DNA from: Asticcacaulis benevestitus DSM 16100 = ATCC BAA-896
Lineage (GTDB): Bacteria > Pseudomonadota > Alphaproteobacteria > Caulobacterales > Caulobacteraceae
Length of the DNA stretch: 64,000 nt
Assembly (NCBI RefSeq): GCF_000376105.1
Contig: NZ_AQWM01000002.1
Span: 248,001-312,000 of the forward strand
Direction of reading: 5' to 3'
The notes under the pieces: model-generated
The model's input: the letters and a program-made list of their open reading frames with translations, nothing else
Databases searched by the model: none
Told to the model about the DNA's origin: nothing
Position numbers and translations under genes: made by a program
Shown: positions 37,164-46,136 of the stretch, piece after piece
Position numbering within the stretch: the stretch's first letter is position 1
Layout of the letters: every line of letters begins with the position of its first letter

Positions 37164-39077
37164 ATGAAATTGCAAACGTTTACATGCCTTCTGGCGCTAG
37201 CCCTTACCGCACAGGCGACGCAGTCTCAGGAGACCGCGCCGCCGGACAGCACAACCGTCGTTGTGCGTGGCGAGAAAGCGGGTACGCCGCACCATTGGCT
37301 GAAGGCCGAAAGCCCGCACTTCACAGTCTACAGCGATACCAGCCGAGGTCATATCCGCGATTTGCTCGAAAATCTCGAACGCTTCCGCTATGTACTCTAC
37401 GATTTTTCCCACATCGCCGAAGACCCGGCTGGCACACCAAAGCTCACCCTCTATTACACCGAAAGCGCCCATGATCTCGCCATCGTCAATCCGGAAATGC
37501 CGGAACGAGCCGTCGGGCTTTACGAAACTTGCGAAGACGGCGTTCAGGGTTTCGCGGTCTATCAACCGGGCCCGGTCTACACCGCGCTAAATGTAGCCGA
37601 GCAGATGGAAGACGAAGGCCAGACGCTTGTCTTTCAGGCCTATGCCCGCCACTTCTTTCGCAGCCATTTTTCGCAACGCGCGCCCCTGTGGTACATTGAG
37701 GGCTATGCCCGCTACGTCTCGACCATGCGCTTTGAGGACGATGCCGCGATCCTGGGTTTGCCACCCTACACCACAGCCGCCTACCTGCGTAATCTCGACA
37801 TGCGCTACCCCAGCCGCCTCGATTACAAGGACGTGCTGAACGATAATGATTGGTTCAGCGGTCGACGCGGCGAAACCGGGACCTTGCAAAACACCGTTGC
37901 CCAGAAACGCAATCGCCAGCGCGTCACTGACAAAGGGCCTGCGGAGCTGGCCCTTGAAGACAATGCACGGCTGACGACAGAATTCGCGTCGCGCGCATGG
38001 CTGCTGACGCACTGGATTCTGTCGTCGCCGGAGCGGGCGCAAAAACTGGCGGCCTATGATGCCGCGCTTCAGGCCGGTGACAATCGCGTCGACGCCTTCG
38101 GCCGCCTCTTCGGCAGCAGTGCGGTCAGCCTTGATGTCCTGTTGCGTAAGTATCTGCTGAAGGCGCTCAAGCCTGGCCGCATGACCATCGCGCACCTTCC
38201 CCTGCCGGATGTGAGCTTTGATGACTTGCCGGCCTCGGCGGAAAAACAGGTACTGGAGAAGGCCGCCCTGCAAGGCTGTCCGTCCATAGCGCACGGCCGT
38301 CACCTGCTCGGCGATCTTCGCAGCGAGGCCGGAAAACAGCCGGATAGCTTCGATGCGCAGATGACGCTCAGCCGCTCTGAAATTCTCTACGGTGATGCGC
38401 GCAATGCCCTGCCATGGCTGCAAAAAGCGACCCTGACTCACCCCGATGATTTCGAAGGCTTTCATCTCCTCGGCCGCGCCGAACTGAAACTTGCCGAGAC
38501 CACGCAGAACGCCGATGCGTTTGATGCGGCGGAAGCGGCCCTGACCCGCGCCGCAGAACTGAACCCAAATTCCGCGAGCAATGCCTTCTGGTATTACCGC
38601 GCCAAGGCGTCAGGCAATGATCATCTTGATGCCGATGCCGCCGGCGCGGCCGTACTGGCCTGGCGGTTGGCGCCAGAGGTCGACACCTACGTTTTCCACG
38701 CCGCTCTCGTCCACGCCGAATCCGGCGACGTGACCACAGCCACGCAGCTTATGACACAACTCGCCCATGATCCGCGTCCTGGCCGATGGGCGAAACCGGC
38801 GAAGGACTGGCTCGCCCGTCTCAAAGCCGGCGCCAGCAAGGCCGATCTGCTCGCCGCCATTGCCGCGCCCGACAAGCCTGACAGCGGCTGGGCCGGTCAG
38901 GCCGACTGGACCTTGAACACGACCGCCGTGCTCAATGACGTGCTGAAGCATCAGAACGAGGACGACAAGATGCGTATGCAGAGCAACGGCTTTGCGTCGC
39001 CTCCGCCAAACAACGCTGTGCCACAAGGCGGACAGGTCATGCCCGATGCCTCGCAAGAAAAAATCGGAGAGCGCTAA
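37164..39077 (+). CDS. Secreted TPR protein with degenerate gluzincin-like peptidase domain
   Basis: A 637-residue protein with a signal peptide (LALALTAQATQS). Residues about 45-225 resemble the DUF1570/MA-like peptidase domain: WLKAESPHFTVYSDTSRG, LTLYYTES, then the helix QAYARHFFRSHFSQRAPLWYIEGYARYVST. In active relatives this helix is HExxH and the downstream Glu in W-x-x-E-G-x-A-x-Y is the third zinc ligand. Here the first His and the catalytic Glu are Gln and Ala, so zinc proteolysis is unlikely. The C-terminal half has TPR-like helices (LLGRAELKLAETTQNADAFDAAEAAL). Role unknown, perhaps binding in the periplasm. Start ATG 37164 follows GAGGGG. Confidence 0.75.
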   Translation: MKLQTFTCLLALALTAQATQSQETAPPDSTTVVVRGEKAGTPHHWLKAESPHFTVYSDTSRGHIRDLLENLERFRYVLYDFSHIAEDPAGTPKLTLYYTESAHDLAIVNPEMPERAVGLYETCEDGVQGFAVYQPGPVYTALNVAEQMEDEGQTLVFQAYARHFFRSHFSQRAPLWYIEGYARYVSTMRFEDDAAILGLPPYTTAAYLRNLDMRYPSRLDYKDVLNDNDWFSGRRGETGTLQNTVAQKRNRQRVTDKGPAELALEDNARLTTEFASRAWLLTHWILSSPERAQKLAAYDAALQAGDNRVDAFGRLFGSSAVSLDVLLRKYLLKALKPGRMTIAHLPLPDVSFDDLPASAEKQVLEKAALQGCPSIAHGRHLLGDLRSEAGKQPDSFDAQMTLSRSEILYGDARNALPWLQKATLTHPDDFEGFHLLGRAELKLAETTQNADAFDAAEAALTRAAELNPNSASNAFWYYRAKASGNDHLDADAAGAAVLAWRLAPEVDTYVFHAALVHAESGDVTTATQLMTQLAHDPRPGRWAKPAKDWLARLKAGASKADLLAAIAAPDKPDSGWAGQADWTLNTTAVLNDVLKHQNEDDKMRMQSNGFASPPPNNAVPQGGQVMPDASQEKIGER

Positions 39078-39115
39078 GCTCTCCGATTGAATGTCGTCTG
39101 GCGATATAGCCGATC

Positions 39116-39769
39116 TTACAGGATCGACTGGCCGGTCTTGGCCCAATCGGCCAAGAAGGTCTCTAAGCCCTTGTCGGTCAGTTGGTGCTTGAACATGTCC
39201 TTGAAGGTCTGCGGCGGCAGGGTGGCGCAATCGGCGCCGGCCAGGGCAGCTTCGGCGACGTGGCCCGGATGACGCAGGCTGGCCGCGAGGATTTCGGTGT
39301 CGAAATCGTAATTGTCATAGAGGGTGCGGATATTGTGGATCAGTTCCATGCCATCGGCGCCGACATCATCGAGACGACCGACGAAGGGCGACACGAAGGT
39401 GGCGCCAGCCTTGGCGGCCAGCAGGGCCTGCGACACCGAGAAGCACAGCGTGACGTTGGTCATCAGGCCTTGCGACGAAAATTCCTTGGTCGCCTTGAGG
39501 CCTTCGAGCGTCAGCGGCACCTTGATGACCACGTTGGTGGCGATCTTGGCCAGCTTCTCGCCTTCCAGGATCATCGTCTTGGCGTCGGTCGCGGCCACTT
39601 CGGCCGAGATCGGGCCTTCGCACATGTCGCAGATTTCCTTGATCACGTCGAACATGTTGCGGCCGGACTTGGCGATGATGGTCGGGTTGGTGGTGACGCC
39701 GTCGATCAGGCCGGTTTCAAGCAGTTCGGCAAGGATCTTGGTGTCGGCGGTATCGGCAAAAAGCAGCAT
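39116..39769 (-). CDS. tal: Transaldolase (small FSA/TalC-type)
   Basis: A 217-residue (beta/alpha)8 enzyme moving dihydroxyacetone units in the pentose phosphate pathway. It starts [36 protein letters not shown]. The Schiff-base Lys is in NVVIKVPLT, and [30 protein letters not shown] and the C-terminal helix follow. The short form includes fructose-6-phosphate aldolases; distinguishing them needs assays. Start 39769 is set by family length. Confidence 0.93.
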   Translation of the reverse strand: MLLFADTADTKILAELLETGLIDGVTTNPTIIAKSGRNMFDVIKEICDMCEGPISAEVAATDAKTMILEGEKLAKIATNVVIKVPLTLEGLKATKEFSSQGLMTNVTLCFSVSQALLAAKAGATFVSPFVGRLDDVGADGMELIHNIRTLYDNYDFDTEILAASLRHPGHVAEAALAGADCATLPPQTFKDMFKHQLTDKGLETFLADWAKTGQSIL

Positions 39770-39888
39770 TGCGGGGTTCCTGTAAGGTTGCACGGAGGGC
39801 CAGCTACGAGGAATAGCTTCCAACCGGCGCGAATTTGTGGTTATGGAGGCTTAAGCCATCATCCCCCCACAAGTTCAAGCTTTTTCAT

Positions 39889-41307
39889 ATGACCCGTTCT
39901 GTCGCGCCCCCTATTTCTGATGCCCAGCCCAAGGTCGGCTTTGTCTCGCTCGGCTGCCCCAAGGCGCTGGTCGATTCTGAGCGCATCCTGACGCGCCTGA
40001 AGGGCGAGGGTTATGACACCTCGGCCTCCTATGCCGGCGCCGATGTCATTGTGGTCAATACCTGCGGCTTCCTCGATTCCGCCAAGGAAGAAAGCCTGAA
40101 CGCTATCGGCGAGGCCCTGGCCGAAAACGGCAAGGTCATCGTCACCGGCTGCATGGGCGGTGAAGAGGCGATGATCCGTGCGCGCTTCCCCAATGTCGCC
40201 GCCGTCACCGGCGCGCACCAGTATGACGCCGTTATGGACGCCGTGCACAACGTGGTGCCGCCGAAGCCCGATCCGTTCCGCCCGCTGGTGCCGGAAGACT
40301 CAGCCGGGGTGCGCCTGACGCCGAAGCATTACGCCTATCTCAAGATTTCCGAAGGCTGCGATCACCGCTGCTCCTTCTGCATCATCCCCTCTTTGCGCGG
40401 TGATCTCGCTTCGCGCCCCGTGGCAGACGTGTTGCGCGAAGCCGAGATTCTGGCCAAATCCGGCGTCAAGGAACTGCTCGTCGTGTCGCAGGACACCTCC
40501 GCCTACGGGCTCGATATCCGTTACGCCCAGAGCGAATGGCGCGGCCAGAACTGGAACGCTTCGTTCGAGGATTTGTCGCGCGGACTTGGCGAACTCGGCA
40601 TCTGGGTGCGGATGCACTATGTCTACCCCTATCCGCACGTCAATTCAGTCATCCCGCTGATGGCCGAGGGCAAGATCCTGCCCTATCTCGATATCCCCTT
40701 CCAGCACGCGTCGCCGAAGATCCTCAAGGCGATGAAGCGCCCCGGCAATCAGGAAAAGACGCTCGACCGCATCCTGTCATGGCGCGAAATTTGCCCCGAC
40801 CTGACGCTGCGCTCGACCTTCGTCGTCGGCTTCCCCGGCGAGACCGAGGCCGATTTCAACTTCCTGCTCGATTGGCTCGAAGCCGCGCAGATCGATCGCG
40901 TCGGCGCCTTCGCCTATGAAAACGTCGAAGGCGCGGCTGCCAAGCTGCTGCCCGACCATGTGCCCGAAGAGGTCAAGCAGGATCGCTTAGCACGCTTCAT
41001 GGCCGTGGCTTCGCGCATTTCGGCGCAGAAGCTGCAGGCCAAGGTGGGCCGCATCGAGGACTGTCTGGTCGATGACATCCGCAATGACGGCACCGCCATC
41101 GCCCGCACCAAAGGCGATGCGCCCGAAATCGACGGGCACATCTTCCTTAAGGGCTTCAGCGGCCTGAAGGCCGGCGATCTGGTCAAGGCCAGGGTGACCA
41201 AGGCGGACGCCTATGACCTGTGGGGCGAACCCGAAGGCCTGATCAAGCTCAATCGCGTGCCGGGTGCCACCCCGCGCCGGATGCACAATCTGATCACGCG
41301 CTGCTAA
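39889..41307 (+). CDS. rimO: Ribosomal protein S12 methylthiotransferase RimO
   Basis: A 472-residue radical-SAM enzyme that methylthiolates an Asp of ribosomal protein S12. The N-terminal UPF0004 domain holds a [4Fe-4S] site ([32 protein letters not shown]). The radical-SAM triad is CDHRCSFC, and a C-terminal TRAM domain ([16 protein letters not shown]...[15 protein letters not shown]) binds substrate. Start 39889 is chosen by homology. It ends convergent with the acetyltransferase gene, the stops being adjacent. Confidence 0.96.
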   Translation: MTRSVAPPISDAQPKVGFVSLGCPKALVDSERILTRLKGEGYDTSASYAGADVIVVNTCGFLDSAKEESLNAIGEALAENGKVIVTGCMGGEEAMIRARFPNVAAVTGAHQYDAVMDAVHNVVPPKPDPFRPLVPEDSAGVRLTPKHYAYLKISEGCDHRCSFCIIPSLRGDLASRPVADVLREAEILAKSGVKELLVVSQDTSAYGLDIRYAQSEWRGQNWNASFEDLSRGLGELGIWVRMHYVYPYPHVNSVIPLMAEGKILPYLDIPFQHASPKILKAMKRPGNQEKTLDRILSWREICPDLTLRSTFVVGFPGETEADFNFLLDWLEAAQIDRVGAFAYENVEGAAAKLLPDHVPEEVKQDRLARFMAVASRISAQKLQAKVGRIEDCLVDDIRNDGTAIARTKGDAPEIDGHIFLKGFSGLKAGDLVKARVTKADAYDLWGEPEGLIKLNRVPGATPRRMHNLITRC

Positions 41308-41942
41308 ACAGCCGCTTTCAGCGCGTCGATATCTGCACCTTCTATGGCGGTGAGGCTGGCTTCGATTTTCTCGATCGGCCAGTCCCACCAACTTATTTCC
41401 AGTAAATCAGAAATAAGCTCGTCTGAAAAGCGCTGGCGGATGACCTGCGCCGGATTGCCGCCCATGATGGTGTAGGGTGTGACGTCCTTCGTCACCACCG
41501 CGCCAGAAGCAATGATGGCGCCAGAACCGATGGTGACGCCCGGCATGATCGTGGCGTTGTGACCGATCCAGACATCATGCCCAACCTCCGTATCGCGGAA
41601 CGGCAGGTCGATATAACCCATCATGGTTTCGGGCTTGAACACCTTGAACGGATAGGTCGAAAACCCGCCCATCGGATGATTGGCTGATGAGGTGATGAAG
41701 GTCGTGCCATGGGCAAACTGGCAGAACTTGCCGATCGTGAGTTTCTCCTTGCTGATCGGGAAGAGATAGGGCGCCAGGGTCTGCGCCCAGTTGGCCTGTG
41801 GCAAGGCATTCGACGCATAGGAATAGGCCCCGACCGAGATACGCGGATGGTCGATGACGTTTTGCAGATAAACCGTGCTGGTGATCACCGTGCCATTTGG
41901 CGCCGTGATCGGGTGGACGGAATCCGCCTTGAGAAGAGACAT
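41304..41942 (-). CDS. CatB/Vat-type hexapeptide-repeat acetyltransferase
   Basis: The 212-residue protein has left-handed beta-helix hexapeptide repeats ([32 protein letters not shown]) and the family signature [24 protein letters not shown] with the catalytic His. This xenobiotic acetyltransferase group includes streptogramin and chloramphenicol acetyltransferases but also many enzymes of unknown substrate; resistance cannot be claimed. The downstream helix [12 protein letters not shown] is typical. It is 19 bases downstream of the 41962-42465 gene, probably co-transcribed. Confidence 0.87.
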   Translation of the reverse strand: MSLLKADSVHPITAPNGTVITSTVYLQNVIDHPRISVGAYSYASNALPQANWAQTLAPYLFPISKEKLTIGKFCQFAHGTTFITSSANHPMGGFSTYPFKVFKPETMMGYIDLPFRDTEVGHDVWIGHNATIMPGVTIGSGAIIASGAVVTKDVTPYTIMGGNPAQVIRQRFSDELISDLLEISWWDWPIEKIEASLTAIEGADIDALKAAV

Positions 41943-41961
41943 GGGATAACCTTTTTTGAGA

Positions 41962-42465
41962 TCAGAACTTCGCCGTCAGGCGACGTGACAGGCGGGCCTT
42001 GATGCGCGTCAGGGCCTCGGTCGAAGCCGGCCGGATGAAATCGTAGCCGATGTCCTTCCAGGCAGGATCGTCCTTTTCGTAGCCCAGGCGCGGCAGGATT
42101 TCGAGCGAGGTCACGAAGGCCTGATGGCGGTAAGGCAACAGGACGCCGCCATGCGCCTGCTGGTGCGCTTTGGCCGCGTCGTAATCGCGGAACCAGTGAT
42201 TGATCGAATCCTTGAGACTGGGGGCAGCGAAGATTTCGGAAAAATCGACCTCTTCCGCAGCGCTTTTCAAGGCCGTCCAGTTGGGGAAGCCGGCTTCCTG
42301 CGCGATCACGGTCAGGGCGTGCTTGAGCTGCACACCCGGCGGCGCGTTTTCCAGCCGGCGGAAGCGGTCGCGCGCGCTCACATCGTCGGCGCGCACCGCT
42401 TTGAGCAGTTTCGCGGCGTCGCGTTTATAGGCATCGAGGGGCTTGAGGTCATGCGTATCAGGCAT
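41962..42465 (-). CDS. Hypothetical protein upstream of acetyltransferase
   Basis: A 167-residue soluble protein. Residues about 10-75 (YKRDAAKLLKAVRADDVSARDRFRRLEN, then KHALTVIAQEAGFPNWTALKSA) match the N-terminal helical motif often found ahead of ankyrin repeats, where the FPNWTAL segment is conserved, but no ankyrin repeats follow. The C-terminal half is mixed. A Shine-Dalgarno (AGGAGA) precedes ATG 42465. It forms an apparent two-gene operon with the acetyltransferase. Confidence 0.7.
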   Translation of the reverse strand: MPDTHDLKPLDAYKRDAAKLLKAVRADDVSARDRFRRLENAPPGVQLKHALTVIAQEAGFPNWTALKSAAEEVDFSEIFAAPSLKDSINHWFRDYDAAKAHQQAHGGVLLPYRHQAFVTSLEILPRLGYEKDDPAWKDIGYDFIRPASTEALTRIKARLSRRLTAKF

Positions 42466-42747
42466 GGGATATCTCCTTTGTACAAGGCCTTTTCCCCATC
42501 CCGAAAAGCCACAAAAGAGCAGATTTTATAACAGCAACCGTGTGCGTGAGGGTGACCGGAGGTCTTTCGCAGGGCCGAGCCTCACCTCAAGGCTCTGCCT
42601 CTATCTAGCCATTCCGCACAGAAAAGGCAAGATGGACGCGGTGAACCCCGGCTTAACCTCCTGCGTTTGCATTTTTTTCATCTATGTGGCGTGAAGCTAT
42701 TTCAGGGATTTTACGTAACAGCCCCAAGCCACACAGGGTCCAGACCT

Positions 42748-43704
42748 TTGATCAATCTCAAGGACACGCTGCCGGAACTGAACTACACGCACGAGGCCCG
42801 CATACCGGCCGAGAGCGTGGTTCGCAAGGCGCCCGCCTTTCACGACCGCTGGTGGTCGAGCGATGACGGCCTGCGTCTCTATGCCCGCGATTATCCGGCC
42901 GCCCCCGGCCGTGTGCGCCTGCCGGTCATCTGCCTGCATGGCCTGACGCGCAACAGCGCCGACTTCGAGGAGGTGGCCCCCTCTATCGCCGCGCTCGATC
43001 GTCGCGTCATCGTGCCCGATATGCGCGGCCGCGGCCTGTCGGAAAACGATCCCGACGCCATGAACTACCACCTGTGGACCTACGCCAAGGACGTGCTGGG
43101 CCTGTGCGACGCCATGGGGATCGGCCAGGCCATCTTTATCGGCAATTCGATGGGCGGCATGATCACCATGGTGCTGTCGACCCTGCGCCCCAACCTGGTC
43201 AAATCAGCCGTTCTTAACGATATAGGCCCGACCGTGGCACCGAAGGGGCTGGCGCGTATTTCCGCCTTCGCCGCCCTGCCGCGCAAGGCCATGCGCAACT
43301 GGCAGGAGGCCGCCCTTTTTGTCGCTGAACAAAACAAGCTGGCCTTCCCCGGTCATACGCAGGATGACTGGCTGAAAATGGCCCGCCGCGTCTTCAAAAA
43401 GGGCCGCGACGGCTATCTGCACCTCGCCTACGACCCAAGCATCACCGATGCCTTCAAGGGCATGACCGTGGCGCTCAGCGCCTATGATCTGGCGCCCTGC
43501 TATGCCAGTCTGGCCACCGCCCGCAAACTGCTTCTGGTGCGCGGCGTGCTGTCGGATGTGCTCGATGCCGGCGAGGCGCGCAAGATGGCCGGCATGGCGC
43601 GTGATTTCACCCGCGTCGAGATTGACCATACCGGCCATACCCCGACGCTGAGCGAGCCCCAGGCGCGCGCCGCCCTCACGCGCTTTCTTGAAACTCAGGT
43701 CTGA
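42748..43704 (+). CDS. Alpha/beta hydrolase
   Basis: A hydrolase of about 318 residues with nucleophile elbow GNSMGGM, oxyanion region CLHGLTRNSADFE, PDMRGRGLSEND, acid near RGVLSDVLD and catalytic His in DHTGHTP. It could act on esters or C-C bonds; substrate unknown. The start is uncertain: no ATG lies in the N-terminal region, and TTG 42748, preceded by AGGG, fits best; GTG 42691 or TTG 42667 would extend it. The Hsp20 promoter overlaps its 3' end. Confidence 0.85.
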   Translation: MINLKDTLPELNYTHEARIPAESVVRKAPAFHDRWWSSDDGLRLYARDYPAAPGRVRLPVICLHGLTRNSADFEEVAPSIAALDRRVIVPDMRGRGLSENDPDAMNYHLWTYAKDVLGLCDAMGIGQAIFIGNSMGGMITMVLSTLRPNLVKSAVLNDIGPTVAPKGLARISAFAALPRKAMRNWQEAALFVAEQNKLAFPGHTQDDWLKMARRVFKKGRDGYLHLAYDPSITDAFKGMTVALSAYDLAPCYASLATARKLLLVRGVLSDVLDAGEARKMAGMARDFTRVEIDHTGHTPTLSEPQARAALTRFLETQV

Positions 43705-43718
43705 CGCCCTATATCCTG
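43687..43718 (+). promoter_or_regulatory. RpoH (sigma-32) promoter of the hsp20 gene
   Basis: CTTG, exactly 17 bases, CCTATAT, fitting CTTG-N17-CYTATNT. It overlaps the hydrolase stop codon and lies 23 bases before the Hsp20 start. Confidence 0.75.
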
Positions 43719-43740
43719 CGCATGACTGGAAAGGGCTGAT

Positions 43741-44160
43741 ATGACGCGGACTATGGTTTTTGACAGCCCCTACCTGCTGGGCTTCGATGATATGCGCCTG
43801 CTGATCGAGCGCATCGGCCGCAGCCATGATAATTATCCGCCCTACAATGTCGAATCCTTGAGCGCGGATCATTTTCGCATCAGCATCGCCGTCGCCGGTT
43901 TCACGGCCGAACACTTACGCATCGAGGTGAAGGGTGCGCACCTGACGGTTTCCGCGACCCGCGATCGCACCGGCGAGACCGATACGCGCGATTACCTGCA
44001 TCGCGGCATTGCGCTCAGGGGTTTCAACCGTGCGTTTGTCCTGAGTGACGGGCTGGAGGTCAGCAAGGCCAGCCTGGCCTACGGGCTTTTGCATATCGAT
44101 CTTCACCGCCCCAAGGCGAGCGAAGAGATCAAGCTTATACCGATTGAGGTCGTCGGGTAA
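43741..44160 (+). CDS. Small heat shock protein (Hsp20/IbpA type)
   Basis: A 139-residue holdase with an alpha-crystallin domain (about 35-130): YPPYNVESLSADHFRISIAVAGF, HLRIEVKGAHLTVSA, and HRGIALRGFNRAFVLSDGLEVSKASLAYGLLHIDL. It keeps unfolded proteins soluble for DnaKJ, encoded in this window under the same promoter class. AAAGGG precedes ATG 43741. The C-terminal IxI anchor is present as IPI. Confidence 0.95.
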   Translation: MTRTMVFDSPYLLGFDDMRLLIERIGRSHDNYPPYNVESLSADHFRISIAVAGFTAEHLRIEVKGAHLTVSATRDRTGETDTRDYLHRGIALRGFNRAFVLSDGLEVSKASLAYGLLHIDLHRPKASEEIKLIPIEVVG

Positions 44161-44201
44161 TTCCAAAATTCATACCTTTGAATTTTGGCCCACGTATATG
44201 C

Positions 44202-44588
44202 TCATTCTAAAGGCACGAGTTCATAAGAGCGGGAGCCTAAGGGAAAAAGCAAACCTGCTCGGCATTGCTCATAGAGATATAAGTCAATCAATTCCGCCTC
44301 AGGCTTCAAACCTAGAGATTCTAAATACAATAACATTCGCCAAGCATCGATAACCCCGCTGTTTGATAGGTATTCGTGGGCCTCGATAATAATGCGGGGT
44401 GACTGTAAGCGTAGGAACCTAAATCCCATGCCATGCTTTTTAAAACACCATGTGTATTCAGAAAGTTTAAAGCGCCCGCGCTTCGGGGCATCTTGTAAAG
44501 GTGAGGCGAAGCAACGGTTCAACTCAGCGATAAGTTTGGCCTGAAGAGCTACAAAATTCTTCACATGTCCAAAGTTAATTTGAGACAT
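44202..44588 (-). CDS. DUF6896-like small protein (immunity-type)
   Basis: A 128-residue protein with FKLSEYTWCFKKHGMGFRF, IIIEAHEYLSNSGVIDAWRMLLYLES and a C-terminal Leu-rich helix. The Y-F/C..HG.G.....D.wR...yl pattern matches DUF6896, a group often placed beside polymorphic toxins as immunity. No toxin gene is next to it, so it may be an orphan. GC content is clearly lower than its neighbours, suggesting transfer. The family call is moderate. Confidence 0.6.
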   Translation of the reverse strand: MSQINFGHVKNFVALQAKLIAELNRCFASPLQDAPKRGRFKLSEYTWCFKKHGMGFRFLRLQSPRIIIEAHEYLSNSGVIDAWRMLLYLESLGLKPEAELIDLYLYEQCRAGLLFPLGSRSYELVPLE

Positions 44589-44673
44589 ATAAGCTCCGAC
44601 TTTTTAGCGCTCGCATGAAGCATACATTGTTCGATGCTAAGTTAATCTGAAACCTAACTTCAGTGTCCGAACC

Positions 44674-45138
44674 CTAAGCCGCGTTTGAATCCGCGATGCC
44701 GGTAAGCAGGGCATAGAGAGCGTCCGGCTTGTCGGTCTTGCGCAGTTGTTCGCGCAGATCCTTCTGACGCAGCACGCGCGAGACCTTGGCCAGGGCGCGC
44801 AAATGCTCTGTGCCGGCGTTTTCCGGCGCCAGCAGGGCGAAGATCAGGTCAACCGGCATGTCGTCTATCGAATCGTAATCGACCGGGGTTTCCAGACGCA
44901 CGAAAACACCATGCATACGGTCAAGCCCCTTTAGCGCGGCATGCGGCACGGCGACGCCGAGGCCCACGCCGGTTGAGCCCAGCTTTTCACGTTCCAGCAA
45001 GGCCTGATGCACCTCAACCGAATCGAGACCCAACTGGCGCGCCGCGACATCGGCCACCATTTGCAGACCCTGACGCTTGGAATTGGCGCTGACACTGCCA
45101 AGGATGGCGTGTCTGTCCAGCAGGCTCGTTAGAAACAT
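44674..45138 (-). CDS. ptsN: Nitrogen PTS EIIA component PtsN
   Basis: A 154-residue PTS EIIA-2 domain. The phosphorylated His is residue 66 in VGLGVAVPHAALKGL; ISSLLDRH-like N-terminus and LALLAPENAGTEHLRALAKVSRVLR are typical. In the PTS-Ntr phosphorelay it receives phosphate from NPr and tunes potassium, stress and nitrogen responses. It is downstream of hpf and rpoN on the same strand, the conserved order. Confidence 0.95.
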   Translation of the reverse strand: MFLTSLLDRHAILGSVSANSKRQGLQMVADVAARQLGLDSVEVHQALLEREKLGSTGVGLGVAVPHAALKGLDRMHGVFVRLETPVDYDSIDDMPVDLIFALLAPENAGTEHLRALAKVSRVLRQKDLREQLRKTDKPDALYALLTGIADSNAA

Positions 45139-45276
45139 TGTATATCCATGGTCAGATCAGACAGGTGCCAACGCGCGGAAGGGCTGCCACAACGACCAGA
45201 TCGCAGTCGCAGCCCTGCCATAGAGGGATGGATCGACAAGGTCAAGCCACCCCTCACACACCAAGGGTTGAGTCGT

Positions 45277-45888
45277 CTACTGAGTCATGGTCTTGGGCGC
45301 CGTGCGCTGCGGATCAATCCAGCCGATATTGCCATCGGGACGGCGATAGATGACCGACAGGCCACCATGGGCGGCGTTACGGAACATGATCGCCGGATAG
45401 TTGGACAACTCCATCTCGGCCACGGCGATCGAGACCGTCATGGTGCGGAGCGATTGCTCGGTTTCGGCAATGATCATCGAGTGCGGTGGCGAGGTGTGAT
45501 CCATGCCGTCATCGATTTCGTCGGCGTCATCCTCGATATCGAAGGCGCGCAGGACCGTGACATTGGCCGTTTCTTCCTTGGCCGGCGTACCGTTATGATG
45601 CTGCTTCAGGCGCTGCTTGTAGCGTCGCACGCGCTTTTCCATGGTGTCGAGCGTACCGTCGAAGGCCGAATGGGCGTCGCCGCCAAAACCATGCGAGATC
45701 AGGGTCTGGCCCGAGGCCAGCCTGACCCAGCAATCCGCCTTGAACAAGTGACCCTGCTTGGAGATGGTCACTTCGGCGTCACCACCGCGTTCAAAATATT
45801 TGGCGATGCCTGACGTAAGTTCGGTTTCAATGCGCTCGCGCAAGGCGTCACCGACCTCGACCTGCTTTCCACTGACTTGAATTTGCAT
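45277..45888 (-). CDS. hpf: Long-form ribosome hibernation promoting factor HPF
   Basis: A 203-residue long HPF. The N-terminal S30AE domain (MQIQVSGKQVEVGDALRERIETEL, KADCWVRLASGQTL, MEKRVRRYKQRLKQH) blocks the decoding centre. A linker of about 50 residues leads to the C-terminal dimerisation domain (NYPAIMFRNAAHGGLSVIYRRPDGNIGWIDP) that joins 100S ribosomes. Start 45888 is set by homology. Its position after rpoN suggests shared stress control. Confidence 0.94.
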   Translation of the reverse strand: MQIQVSGKQVEVGDALRERIETELTSGIAKYFERGGDAEVTISKQGHLFKADCWVRLASGQTLISHGFGGDAHSAFDGTLDTMEKRVRRYKQRLKQHHNGTPAKEETANVTVLRAFDIEDDADEIDDGMDHTSPPHSMIIAETEQSLRTMTVSIAVAEMELSNYPAIMFRNAAHGGLSVIYRRPDGNIGWIDPQRTAPKTMTQ

Positions 45889-46136
45889 AGCGATATGTCG
45901 CTCCGTTCTTAAAACAACAAGAACTTCGTCGCCGGCCAAAGACGAATGTTGAGCGGCCGGCGGCAATGGGCACCCAGGGCGTATCCCTGCGGGTACGCCT
46001 CGACTGTACGCCTCTTGCGCCTGATGGGAAGTCAAGAAATCGTGTAGGAGGTGCGACAGAAAAGCACCCCATTCACCTTGTTTTTTATCAGTTTAATCAC
46101 GGGGCAAGCCCAGACTGCCGCACACCGGAAAGTGCG

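Noticed and set aside
41304-41942. Antibiotic resistance acetyltransferase
   Set aside because: Family includes resistance enzymes but sequence alone does not support a drug substrate.
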